In this document: positions 31,194-38,674 of the stretch, one piece after another
Layout: each line of letters starts with the position of its first letter
Position numbering within the stretch: the first letter of the stretch is position 1
Origin: Lacisediminimonas profundi
GTDB taxonomy: Bacteria > Pseudomonadota > Gammaproteobacteria > Burkholderiales > Burkholderiaceae_D
NCBI RefSeq assembly: GCF_008831265.1
Contig: NZ_VTTH01000001.1
Location: 124,001 to 188,000 of the forward strand
Reading direction: 5' to 3'
DNA: 64,000 nt
Made by a program: the position numbers and the translations under genes
The notes under the pieces: model-generated
The model's database searches: none
Told to the model about the DNA's origin: nothing
What the model saw: only the letters and a program-made list of their open reading frames with translations

Positions 31194-31907
31194 TCAGGCC
31201 GCCGTGGCGGGCGGCGTGGCGGAAGGCGGGGCTGGCGGCTCCGTGTACTTTTCCATGCAGTAGCCAAGTCCGCGCACGGTGGCGATGCGCACGCCGCCGG
31301 TTTCGATCTTCTTGCGCAAACGGTGGACGTAAACCTCGATGGCGTTGTTGCTTACCTCTTCGCCCCACTCGCACAGGTGGTCGACCAGCTGCTCCTTGGA
31401 GACCAGGCGGCCGGTCCGTTGCAGCAGTACTTCCAGCAGTCCCAGTTCGCGCGCCGAAAGTTCGAGCATCTGGTCATTGATATAGGCGATGCGGCCGACC
31501 TGGTCGAACGACAGCGGCCCATGGCGGATCACCGTCGGTCCGCCGCCGGCGCCGCGACGGGTCAGGGCGCGCACCCGCGCTTCCAGTTCGGACAGGGCAA
31601 AAGGCTTGGCCATGTAATCGTCGGCCCCGAGATCCAGCCCCTTTACCCGCTGTTCGACCGAATCGTTGGCGGTCAGGATCAGCACCGGCAGCCGGGAATT
31701 GCGGGCGCGCAGCCGGCGCAGCACCTCCAGGCCGGACATCTTGGGCAGGCCCACGTCCAGTATCAGCAGGTCGAAGTCTTGTGCCGAAAGGGCCAGGTCG
31801 GCATCCTGGCCATTCTTGACGCAGTCGGTTGCGTAGCCGGACTGCCGCAGGGAGCGTGTCAGCCCGTCGGCCAGCACGCTGTCATCCTCGGCAAGCAAAA
31901 TACGCAT
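31194..31907 (-). CDS. OmpR-family response regulator
   Basis: A 237-residue regulator with a receiver domain (acidic pocket EDDS at 7-10, phospho-acceptor Asp 51 in LILDVGLPKMSG, Lys in YMAKPF) and a winged-helix DNA-binding domain (LSARELGLLEVLLQRTGRLVS, then NAIEVYVHRLRKKIE). It leads a minus-strand operon with its kinase, a DUF4212 protein and a Na+/solute symporter. Known homologues include QseB and TctD; its likely target is the transporter genes in the same unit. Confidence 0.92.
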   Translation of the reverse strand: MRILLAEDDSVLADGLTRSLRQSGYATDCVKNGQDADLALSAQDFDLLILDVGLPKMSGLEVLRRLRARNSRLPVLILTANDSVEQRVKGLDLGADDYMAKPFALSELEARVRALTRRGAGGGPTVIRHGPLSFDQVGRIAYINDQMLELSARELGLLEVLLQRTGRLVSKEQLVDHLCEWGEEVSNNAIEVYVHRLRKKIETGGVRIATVRGLGYCMEKYTEPPAPPSATPPATAA

Positions 31908-32075
31908 AGTGGAATGGGGAGAGGTTTCGGTGTGAAGGCTAGTCTATTGCGTTTCCAGCAGTGCAGCAAGGCGCAGCGCCAGCGCATGTTCCGGGCCGCG
32001 TTGGCAGCCCGTTTGTTCGGTAGTCGGCGCGAGTGATGCGCACGCCCTGCACGGCAATCAGCGGCACAAATTAGC

Positions 32076-32104
32076 TTGCATTAATCACTGTTTGTTTATA
32101 CAGT
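32076..32104 (+). promoter_or_regulatory. recA promoter with LexA (SOS) box
   Basis: The box CTGTTTGTTTATACAG (32088-32103) fits the gamma/betaproteobacterial LexA consensus CTGT-N8-ACAG exactly and is flanked by A and T symmetrically. A TTGCAT (32076-32081) and a TACAGT (32099-32104), 17 bases apart, form a promoter that LexA would cover. The remainder of the 324-base spacer 31908-32231 shows nothing else I can name. Confidence 0.8.
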
Positions 32105-32231
32105 ACAGCCTGATTGGACGGCAGGCCTGCGAAACATGCCCGGTATGTCATGCCGGTATATATTTTCGGATTTGTTTCATCCTGCCATTCACCGGCAAAC
32201 CACAGAAAAACCGCATCGGAAAAGAGAGCCC

Positions 32232-33326
32232 ATGGACGACAGAAAACCCCTCAATGCGTCGGAAAAGAGCAAGGCACTTGCTGCAGCCCTGTCCCAGATC
32301 GAGAAGCAATTCGGCAAGGGCTCGGTCATGCGCATGGCAGACGGCGCGGCTGTCGAAGAAGTGCAGGTGGTCTCGACCGGCTCGCTCGGACTGGACATTG
32401 CACTGGGTGTCGGCGGACTGCCGCGCGGCCGCGTGGTCGAGATCTACGGTCCGGAATCGTCAGGCAAGACGACGCTGACCCTGCAAACCATCGCGGAGAT
32501 GCAGAAACTGGGCGGCACCTGCGCCTTCATCGATGCCGAGCACGCATTGGACACCGGTTACGCGCAAAAGCTTGGCATCAACCTGTCCGACCTGCTGATT
32601 TCGCAGCCGGACACCGGTGAACAGGCACTTGAAATCACGGACGCGCTGGTACGTTCCGGTGGTGTCGACCTGATCGTCATCGACTCGGTGGCGGCACTGA
32701 CGCCGCGCGCCGAAATCGAGGGTGACATGGGCGACTCGCTGCCAGGCTTGCAGGCACGGCTGATGTCGCAGGCGCTGCGCAAGCTGACCGGTTCCATCAA
32801 CCGGACCAACACGCTGGTGATTTTCATCAACCAGATCCGGATGAAGATTGGCGTCATGTTCGGCAACCCGGAGACCACGACGGGTGGCAATGCGCTGAAG
32901 TTTTATGCGTCGGTGCGTCTCGACATCCGCCGGACCGGCTCCATCAAGTCAGGCGACGAGGTGATCGGCAGCGAAACCAAGGTCAAGGTCGTCAAGAACA
33001 AGATCGCGCCGCCGTTCAGGGAGGCCCACTTCGACATACTGTACGGAGAAGGCACCTCCCGCGAAGGCGAGATCCTGGACCTGGGTTCGGACGCCAAGGT
33101 GGTTGAGAAATCCGGTGCCTGGTACAGCTACAACGGCGAGCGGATTGGCCAAGGCAAGGACAATGCCCGCAACTACCTGAAAGAGCATCCGGCGCTCGCA
33201 TTCGAGATCGAGAACAAGGTGCGTGGCGCGCTGGGCGTGCCGCTGTTGCCGCCCTTGCCCGGCACCGAAGCAAGCCCGAAGAAGGTTCCTGCGCGCGAGG
33301 CCAAGGAAGCACGGCCAGCGGAATAA
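32232..33326 (+). CDS. recA: Recombinase RecA
   Basis: Strand-exchange recombinase and LexA co-protease. The chosen ATG at 32232 gives [35 protein letters not shown], the normal start; the frame continues upstream to 32136 but without similarity. Walker A is GPESSGKT (73-80), Walker B is in [12 protein letters not shown], and the L2 region has [35 protein letters not shown]. Length is 364 residues. It has a LexA box and is followed by recX after 98 bases with a hairpin in between. Confidence 0.98.
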   Translation: MDDRKPLNASEKSKALAAALSQIEKQFGKGSVMRMADGAAVEEVQVVSTGSLGLDIALGVGGLPRGRVVEIYGPESSGKTTLTLQTIAEMQKLGGTCAFIDAEHALDTGYAQKLGINLSDLLISQPDTGEQALEITDALVRSGGVDLIVIDSVAALTPRAEIEGDMGDSLPGLQARLMSQALRKLTGSINRTNTLVIFINQIRMKIGVMFGNPETTTGGNALKFYASVRLDIRRTGSIKSGDEVIGSETKVKVVKNKIAPPFREAHFDILYGEGTSREGEILDLGSDAKVVEKSGAWYSYNGERIGQGKDNARNYLKEHPALAFEIENKVRGALGVPLLPPLPGTEASPKKVPAREAKEARPAE

Positions 33327-33342
33327 GCGGTGTTCCTGTCAA

Positions 33343-33377
33343 ACCGGTTTGCCACCCGCATCTGGTGGCGAACCGGT
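33343..33377 (+). terminator. Hairpin between recA and recX (attenuator-like)
   Basis: Arms 33343-33356 and 33364-33377 pair over 14 positions (one G-T) with a 7-base loop. There is no T run, so simple intrinsic termination is not assured. In E. coli a hairpin in the same place limits recX expression by partial termination. Confidence 0.55.
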
Positions 33378-33381
33378 GGGG

Positions 33382-33419
33382 AAATCGTGATGGCGGTGGC
33401 AAATCGTGATGGAGGTGGC
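33382..33419. repeat. 19-bp direct repeat, two copies, in the recX leader
   Basis: Two adjacent 19-mers beginning AAATCGTGATGG differ at one base. The second copy has GGAGG where the first has GGCGG. That GGAGG is the Shine-Dalgarno of recX, 9 bases before its GTG. Confidence 0.8.
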
Positions 33420-33424
33420 AGACG

Positions 33425-33877
33425 GTGCCGGCGATCAAGCTTAGCCTGAAGGGACGCGCGCTGCGCTACCTCTCCGCGCGGGAGCATAGCCGTGCCGAAC
33501 TGGCGCGCAAGCTGGCCCGCTACGCCACCGAAGAGGATGACGTCGAACAGCTGCTCGACCAGCTGGAGGCCTTGAAATTCCTGTCCGAATCCCGGTTCTC
33601 CGAATCGCTGGTTCACCGCCGGTCTGCCCGCTATGGCAACAATCGCATATTTTCCGAACTGCAAAGCCACGGCCTCGGGGGCGAGGCGCTCGACCATCTG
33701 AGGGACGGACTGGCGCAGGACGAGGCGGCAAGGGCGACCGAGGTGCTGCGCAAGAAATACACCGGGCCGCCCGTTGACGCGGCGGATCGCGCCAAGCGGA
33801 TGCGTTTCCTGATGCAGCGGGGATTCACGACCGCTGCAATCCGGGCAGCGATGCGCGGCTTTTCTTCGGATTCGTGA
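33425..33877 (+). CDS. recX: Regulatory protein RecX
   Basis: A 150-residue alpha-helical protein that binds RecA filaments and modulates recombinase and co-protease activity. It starts at a GTG (33425) with a good GGAGG upstream. Family features are [19 protein letters not shown] near the N-terminus, [23 protein letters not shown], and a C-terminal [16 protein letters not shown] helix. Position after recA is the standard arrangement. Confidence 0.93.
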   Translation: MPAIKLSLKGRALRYLSAREHSRAELARKLARYATEEDDVEQLLDQLEALKFLSESRFSESLVHRRSARYGNNRIFSELQSHGLGGEALDHLRDGLAQDEAARATEVLRKKYTGPPVDAADRAKRMRFLMQRGFTTAAIRAAMRGFSSDS

Positions 33878-34301
33878 TTTTCCTCCGGAACACAAGACGG
33901 TAGCCGCACCCGCACCCGCACCCGCACCCGCACCCGCACCCGCACCCGCACCCGTCTTTTCCTTATCTCGCCAAGTCGTTTCCATGCCTGGAAGCAATGA
34001 GGCGGCACCGGCGTGCATCTGTGCATCGGTCCGGAAGTTCGTCATTCGACCAAAAGTTCGGTCATCGATGTCGTGGCATTCTTGAGGTTGAGACTGGTGC
34101 ATGACGCCAACGGTCTGTCTCTGGAGACATGGCATTCCCGCAGTTTTTCAGCATTCCCGCAATGCACGCTGTGCTACACTCCAAGGCTTTCCGGCGAGCT
34201 TGTCGGAGTCGCAATGCTCCGTGCAGGAAACGTTGTACCGCTCCTGCCGCTTCGCCTTATTCATCGCGGTTTCACTACCGCTGTCGCTGCACTCTCGTTA
34301 T
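33878..34301. other. 424-base spacer between recX and the DUF2889 gene
   Basis: The spacer holds the CCGCAC hexamer array (33904-33954) and an 11-base direct repeat GCATTCCCGCA (34132-34142 and 34151-34161). A TACACT that may be a -10 lies at 34175-34180. Reading frames here look like chance: their translations are compositionally unlike proteins and the DUF2889 family starts only at 34302. No RNA gene was recognised. Confidence 0.5.
33904..33954. repeat. CCGCAC hexamer array, 8.5 copies
   Basis: Eight perfect CCGCAC units plus CCG, starting 27 bases after recX. On the minus strand this reads eight GGG runs separated by three bases, a strong G-quadruplex pattern. Such an array should be prone to slippage. 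Confidence 0.95.
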
Positions 34302-34928
34302 ATGCCTTTGTCGCCATCTGCCGTAAAGCGCGTGCTCAAGCACACGCGATCCATCCAGGTCCAGGCCTATGCCCGGGAAGATGGCCTATGGGACATCGAA
34401 GCCAACGTTACCGATATCAAGACTCGTGCTGCCCACCTGCTTCCCGGCATCCGGCCTGCGGGCGAGCCCATTCATGACTTGTGGTTGCGCCTGACCGTCG
34501 ACCTTGAACTCAATATTGTCGCTGCCGAGTCCGTTTCGGACAGTTTTCCCTATCCCGGCGGCTGCGACACCGTCGGTCCGCAATACCAGCAACTGGTAGG
34601 ACTGAACCTTGGGAAAGGCTTTCGTGCCGGACTCAAGCAACGCCTGGCCGGAATCCAGGGCTGCACCCACCTGACCGAACTGGCACAGGTGCTGCCGACG
34701 GCCACCATCCAGGCATTTGCCGGCGACGTCATCGATACGGTGGACGGAAGGCAGGCAGATGGCCGGATCGAGATGCCGTTTCAATTGAACCGCTGCCGTG
34801 CCTTGCGTACTGATGGCCCGGTAGTTGCAAAGTTTTATCCCCGCTGGGCGGTCGCCAACGCTGACAACAAGCGTGACGACGAGTCTCCAATCCCTCTTCA
34901 ATCAGCGTCTATAAGGAAGCTCGCATGA
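34302..34928 (+). CDS. DUF2889 domain protein
   Basis: A 208-residue protein of the DUF2889 family, function unknown. The start at the ATG at 34302 gives [28 protein letters not shown]; the frame is open further upstream but without protein-like content. Visible blocks are [35 protein letters not shown], and a conserved [22 protein letters not shown]. The end overlaps sucC in an ATGA arrangement, so translation is coupled to succinyl-CoA ligase. Whether it affects that enzyme is not known. Confidence 0.8.
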   Translation: MPLSPSAVKRVLKHTRSIQVQAYAREDGLWDIEANVTDIKTRAAHLLPGIRPAGEPIHDLWLRLTVDLELNIVAAESVSDSFPYPGGCDTVGPQYQQLVGLNLGKGFRAGLKQRLAGIQGCTHLTELAQVLPTATIQAFAGDVIDTVDGRQADGRIEMPFQLNRCRALRTDGPVVAKFYPRWAVANADNKRDDESPIPLQSASIRKLA

Positions 34929-36091
34929 AAATCCATGAGTACCAGGGTAAAGAAATCCTCCGCAAGTACGGGGTGGCTGTTCCGCGCGGAATTCCGTGCA
35001 ATACCGTCGAGGGCGCCGTCAAGGCGGCCGAGGAACTGGGCGGCAAGGTATGGGTAGTCAAGGCGCAGATCCATGCAGGCGGACGCGGCAAGGGCGGCGG
35101 CGTGAAAGTCGCAAAATCGCTCGACCAGGTGCGCGAATATGCCAATGCCATCCTCGGCATGCAACTTATCACGCACCAGACCGGCCCCGAAGGCCAGAAA
35201 GTTCGCCGTTTGCTGATTGAAGAAGGCGCGGACATCAAGAAGGAACTGTATGTCAGCATGGTCACCGACCGGCTGAGCCAGCGCGTCGTGCTGATGGCAT
35301 CCAGCGAAGGCGGCATGGACATCGAGGAAGTCGCCGAGTCGCACCCCGAACTGATCCACAAAGTCGCAATCGATCCGGCTACCGGCCTGACCGACGCCGA
35401 TGCAGATTCTATCGCCGCCAAGATCGGTGTTCCTGCCGAATCGATCCCGCAAGCGCGCGCTCAGTTGCAGGGCCTGTACAAGGCATACTGGGAAACCGAC
35501 TCCTCGCTGGCTGAAATCAATCCCCTGATCCTGACCGGCGACGGCAAGGTCGTGGCGCTGGACGCCAAGTTCAACTTCGACTCGAACGCGCTGTTCCGTC
35601 ATCCGGAGATCGTTGCCTACCGCGACCTGGACGAGGAAGATCCGGCTGAAATCGAAGCCTCGAAATTCGATCTCGCCTACATTTCGCTCGACGGCAATAT
35701 CGGTTGCCTGGTGAATGGCGCCGGCCTGGCGATGGCCACCATGGACACCATCAAGCTGTTCGGCGGCGAGCCGGCAAACTTCCTCGACGTCGGCGGTGGC
35801 GCCACGGCCGAGAAAGTCACCGAAGCATTCAAGATCATGCTGAAAAACCCTGATCTGAAAGCCATCCTTGTGAACATCTTCGGCGGCATCATGCGCTGCG
35901 ACGTGATTGCAGAAGGCGTGATCACCGCTTCGAAAGCGGTGTCCCTGGCGGTGCCGCTGGTGGTGCGCATGAAGGGCACCAATGAAGAACTCGGCAAGAA
36001 GATGCTGGCCGATTCCGGCCTGCCAATCATCGCCGCTGACACGATGGAAGAAGCTGCGCAGAAGGTTGTCGCTGCTGCCCAAGGTAAATAA
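34925..36091 (+). CDS. sucC: Succinyl-CoA ligase [ADP-forming], beta subunit
   Basis: The nucleotide-binding subunit of the TCA-cycle enzyme that makes ATP or GTP from succinyl-CoA. The 388-residue length is standard. An ATP-grasp fold is visible: [61 protein letters not shown], and [17 protein letters not shown], ending in [16 protein letters not shown]. It overlaps the DUF2889 gene by 4 bases, and sucD follows after 15 bases. Confidence 0.97.
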   Translation: MKIHEYQGKEILRKYGVAVPRGIPCNTVEGAVKAAEELGGKVWVVKAQIHAGGRGKGGGVKVAKSLDQVREYANAILGMQLITHQTGPEGQKVRRLLIEEGADIKKELYVSMVTDRLSQRVVLMASSEGGMDIEEVAESHPELIHKVAIDPATGLTDADADSIAAKIGVPAESIPQARAQLQGLYKAYWETDSSLAEINPLILTGDGKVVALDAKFNFDSNALFRHPEIVAYRDLDEEDPAEIEASKFDLAYISLDGNIGCLVNGAGLAMATMDTIKLFGGEPANFLDVGGGATAEKVTEAFKIMLKNPDLKAILVNIFGGIMRCDVIAEGVITASKAVSLAVPLVVRMKGTNEELGKKMLADSGLPIIAADTMEEAAQKVVAAAQGK

Positions 36092-36106
36092 TCGCAAGGA
36101 ACAAAC

Positions 36107-36988
36107 ATGTCGATCCTGATTAACAAAGACACAAAAGTCATCACCCAAGGCATCACTGGCAAGACCGGACAGTTCCACACCCGCATGTCGCGCGAATACG
36201 CGAACGGCCGGAACTGCTACGTGGCAGGTGTCCATCCCAAGAAAGCTGGCGAAGATTTCGAAGGCATTCCCATCTTTGCATCGGTGAAGGATGCCAAGGC
36301 CGAGACCGGCGCCACGGTTTCCGTGATTTACGTGCCGCCGGCCGGCGCTGCGGCTGCGATCCTGGAAGCGGTCGAAGCGGAGCTGGATCTGGTGGTTTGC
36401 ATCACCGAAGGTATTCCCGTACGCGACATGCTGGAAGTGAAGGACCGCATGGCCAAGACCAACAGCAAGACGCTGTTGCTGGGACCGAACTGCCCGGGCC
36501 TGATCACGCCAGACGAACTGAAGATCGGCATCATGCCGGGACACATCCATCGCAAGGGCCGCATCGGCGTGGTATCCCGTTCCGGCACGTTGACCTATGA
36601 AGCCGTTGCGCAAGTGACCGCGCTCGGCCTGGGCCAATCGTCTGCAGTCGGCATCGGCGGCGACCCGATCAACGGTCTCAAGCACATCGACGTGATGCGC
36701 ATGTTCAACGATGATCCCGACACCGACGCCGTGATCATGATCGGCGAGATCGGCGGACCGGACGAAGCCAACGCATCCTACTGGATCCGCGACAACATGA
36801 AGAAGCCGGTGGTCGGCTTCATCGCCGGCGTGACCGCGCCGGCCGGCAAGCGCATGGGCCATGCCGGTGCGCTGATTTCCGGCGGCGCCGATACTGCGGA
36901 CGCCAAGCTGGAAATCATGGAAGCATGCGGCATCACGGTGACGCGCAATCCTTCCGAGATGGCCCGCCTGCTGAAGGCGATGCTGTAA
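36107..36988 (+). CDS. sucD: Succinyl-CoA ligase [ADP-forming], alpha subunit
   Basis: The CoA-binding and phospho-histidine subunit. The 293 residues include the N-terminal CoA fold ([15 protein letters not shown]), [12 protein letters not shown], the GPNCPGLI loop, and the active-site His 252 in [11 protein letters not shown]. The gene pair sucCD is complete. A UUCG hairpin at 37104-37127 closes the unit. Confidence 0.97.
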   Translation: MSILINKDTKVITQGITGKTGQFHTRMSREYANGRNCYVAGVHPKKAGEDFEGIPIFASVKDAKAETGATVSVIYVPPAGAAAAILEAVEAELDLVVCITEGIPVRDMLEVKDRMAKTNSKTLLLGPNCPGLITPDELKIGIMPGHIHRKGRIGVVSRSGTLTYEAVAQVTALGLGQSSAVGIGGDPINGLKHIDVMRMFNDDPDTDAVIMIGEIGGPDEANASYWIRDNMKKPVVGFIAGVTAPAGKRMGHAGALISGGADTADAKLEIMEACGITVTRNPSEMARLLKAML

Positions 36989-37103
36989 GAATGGCCTGGA
37001 TGGGCTGCCCGGAACGCTGGCTGCACATGGCGGATCCCGGATGGCCCCGTCAGGATGGATCGTCAGCCGTCCGGCGCTCATCGGCACCGGTTCGGGATTG
37101 ACC

Positions 37104-37134
37104 TGCGGGGAGCTTCGGCTCCCCGCATTCCTTT
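37104..37134 (+). terminator. Intrinsic terminator after sucCD
   Basis: A perfect 10-bp GC-rich stem (TGCGGGGAGC, loop TTCG, GCTCCCCGCA) followed by TTCCTTT. The UUCG loop makes it very stable. It ends 20 bases before the PP2C start codon. Confidence 0.8.
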
Positions 37135-37154
37135 GGATCCGTTTAGACTGTCGC

Positions 37155-37994
37155 ATGCGCCGACCCTACCTCCTGCCAGTGCAATTCGCCAGTGCCACCG
37201 ATGTCGGCCGGGTGCGCACGCATAACGAAGACGCGCTCACGGTCAGTGCGGAGCTTGGACTGGCGATCGTCGCCGATGGCATGGGCGGCTACAACGCCGG
37301 TGAGGTCGCGAGCGGCATTGCCACTTCCGTGTTGGCGGAGGCGCTGGAGCAGCGATTCCGTGGTGAACCCTCGTTGCTGGCCTTGCCGGCGCAGAGGATG
37401 CAGCAGTTGCTCGCAGACGAAATCCAGCACGCCAACGCCTCCATCTATGCCGCAGCCTGCCAGGAAACCGGCTACAAGGGCATGGGCACGACCCTGGTGC
37501 TGGCCTTGCTGCGGCAACGCGAACTGGTGATTGCCCACATCGGGGATTCGCGCGCGTACTGCTTTCGCGAACAAAAGTTGCGGGCACTGTCCCGCGATCA
37601 CTCACTGTTGCAGCAGCAGCTCGACGCCGGGCTGATCACCGCCGAGCAAGCTCGCGCAGCCAAGCAGAAAAACCTGCTGACCAGGGGCATGGGCGTCGAC
37701 AGCACGGTCGAGGTCGAGGTGCACACGCACCCGCTCGCGCCGGGCGACATCATCTTGCTGTGCACGGACGGATTGACGGACGAATTGTCCGACCGCTCGA
37801 TCGAGGATCTGCTGATCCACGGCGCAGGCGACCTGGAGCAGACCTGTCGCGACCTGGTTGCCAGTGCCAATGCCCGCGGCGGCGCCGACAATATCTCGGT
37901 GGTACTGGTGCGTCGGCCAGACCCGCCCGGGGGCGATGGGCTGGGGCGCCGCCTGCTGCGCGGCCTGAGCGAATTCCTGTTCCTGTCACGCTGA
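37155..37994 (+). CDS. PP2C-family serine/threonine phosphatase (Stp1-like)
   Basis: A soluble metal-dependent phosphatase of 279 residues from the ATG at 37155. All PP2C metal motifs are present: DVGRVRTHNEDAL, VADGMGGYNAGE, GTTLVLALLRQRELVIAHIGDSRAY, CTDGLTDELSD and GGADNISVVLV. The frame runs upstream to 37041 across the sucCD terminator, without similarity. No Hanks-type kinase gene is adjacent. The next gene is pilA, transcribed from its own promoter, so a link to pilus control is only a guess. Confidence 0.9.
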   Translation: MRRPYLLPVQFASATDVGRVRTHNEDALTVSAELGLAIVADGMGGYNAGEVASGIATSVLAEALEQRFRGEPSLLALPAQRMQQLLADEIQHANASIYAAACQETGYKGMGTTLVLALLRQRELVIAHIGDSRAYCFREQKLRALSRDHSLLQQQLDAGLITAEQARAAKQKNLLTRGMGVDSTVEVEVHTHPLAPGDIILLCTDGLTDELSDRSIEDLLIHGAGDLEQTCRDLVASANARGGADNISVVLVRRPDPPGGDGLGRRLLRGLSEFLFLSR

Positions 37995-38010
37995 AGTGAC
38001 CAGGATTGGC

Positions 38011-38049
38011 GATCAACTGACCAGGAGTGACAAAATTTGTCAGTTGATC
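38011..38049. promoter_or_regulatory. Nested palindromes upstream of pilA
   Basis: An 11-bp perfect inverted repeat (38011-38021 with 38039-38049) overlaps a second perfect palindrome TGACAAA-A-TTTGTCA (38028-38042). The two cannot form at once in RNA. TGTC words (38038, 38061, and reversed at 38029) resemble the short repeats reported for PilR binding in Pseudomonas. It could be the activator site for the sigma-54 promoter 50-80 bases downstream. Confidence 0.5.
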
Positions 38050-38094
38050 TGCGAAAAAATTGTCCATCGGTTAATAAATGGCCTGTTTTTGCAC

Positions 38095-38110
38095 TGGCAC
38101 GTCAATTGCT
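38095..38110 (+). promoter_or_regulatory. Sigma-54 promoter of pilA
   Basis: TGGCAC-N5-TTGCT matches the RpoN -24/-12 consensus (TGGCAC-N5-TTGCW) at every position. It lies 53 bases before the pilA start codon. PilR-dependent sigma-54 control of pilA is established in several proteobacteria. Confidence 0.9.
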
Positions 38111-38162
38111 CCAAAGGAACACAGACAGAAGCTTCTGTCCTCATTCAACTAGGGAGATTCAG

Positions 38163-38621
38163 ATGAAATCCGCAAAAATGATCAAGCGCGTGCAACGTGG
38201 CTTTACGCTGATTGAATTGATGATCGTGGTCGCGATCATCGGTATCCTGGCAGCGGTCGCCATTCCGGCCTACCAGGACTACGTGACCAAGGCCAAAGTC
38301 GCCAAGGTTGCTTCCGCTGTAAGCGCAGTGCAAACCGCGATCGCCCAGTTCTCGCAAGAGAATGGCGGCACGCTGGCTAGCCTGGCTAGCGCTGACAACT
38401 GGACCTCGCTGGGCCTGTCGGGCGCACCGACGACCACCACCGAAGTCACCGGCATCAGCGTCAGCGCTGCTGGCGTCATCACGGCCAGCATCGCTCCTGC
38501 GATCACCGGTACCGCATGTAACATCGTCTACAGCCCGACGGTTGGCGGTACGGCAATCAAGTGGGCCGTCAGCACCACCTGCGCCGCGCCTGTTCCGGCA
38601 ATCGTCGCGAAGTGGAACTGA
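38163..38621 (+). CDS. pilA: Type IV major pilin PilA
   Basis: The pilus subunit, 152 residues, with a class III leader. Cleavage by PilD falls between Gly 13 and Phe 14 ([23 protein letters not shown]), and Glu at mature position 5 is present. The hydrophobic N-terminal helix is followed by a Ser/Thr/Ala-rich globular part ([15 protein letters not shown]) and a C-terminal disulfide loop (Cys 119 to Cys 140). The tail after the loop is [13 protein letters not shown] short in-frame 9-bp duplication encodes LASLAS near residue 72. It has a sigma-54 promoter and its own terminator. Confidence 0.95.
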   Translation: MKSAKMIKRVQRGFTLIELMIVVAIIGILAAVAIPAYQDYVTKAKVAKVASAVSAVQTAIAQFSQENGGTLASLASADNWTSLGLSGAPTTTTEVTGISVSAAGVITASIAPAITGTACNIVYSPTVGGTAIKWAVSTTCAAPVPAIVAKWN

Positions 38622-38640
38622 TAGTAGCCTGAGCCTCGCA

Positions 38641-38666
38641 AAAGCCCCTCTCCGGAGGGGCTTTTT
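38641..38666 (+). terminator. Intrinsic terminator between pilA and the GT-C/TPR gene
   Basis: Arms AGCCCCTC and GAGGGGCT around TCCG, followed by four more T residues. It ends only 8 bases before the next start codon, and its 3' arm contains the only GGAGG near that start. Confidence 0.85.
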
Positions 38667-38674
38667 CATCTCTG

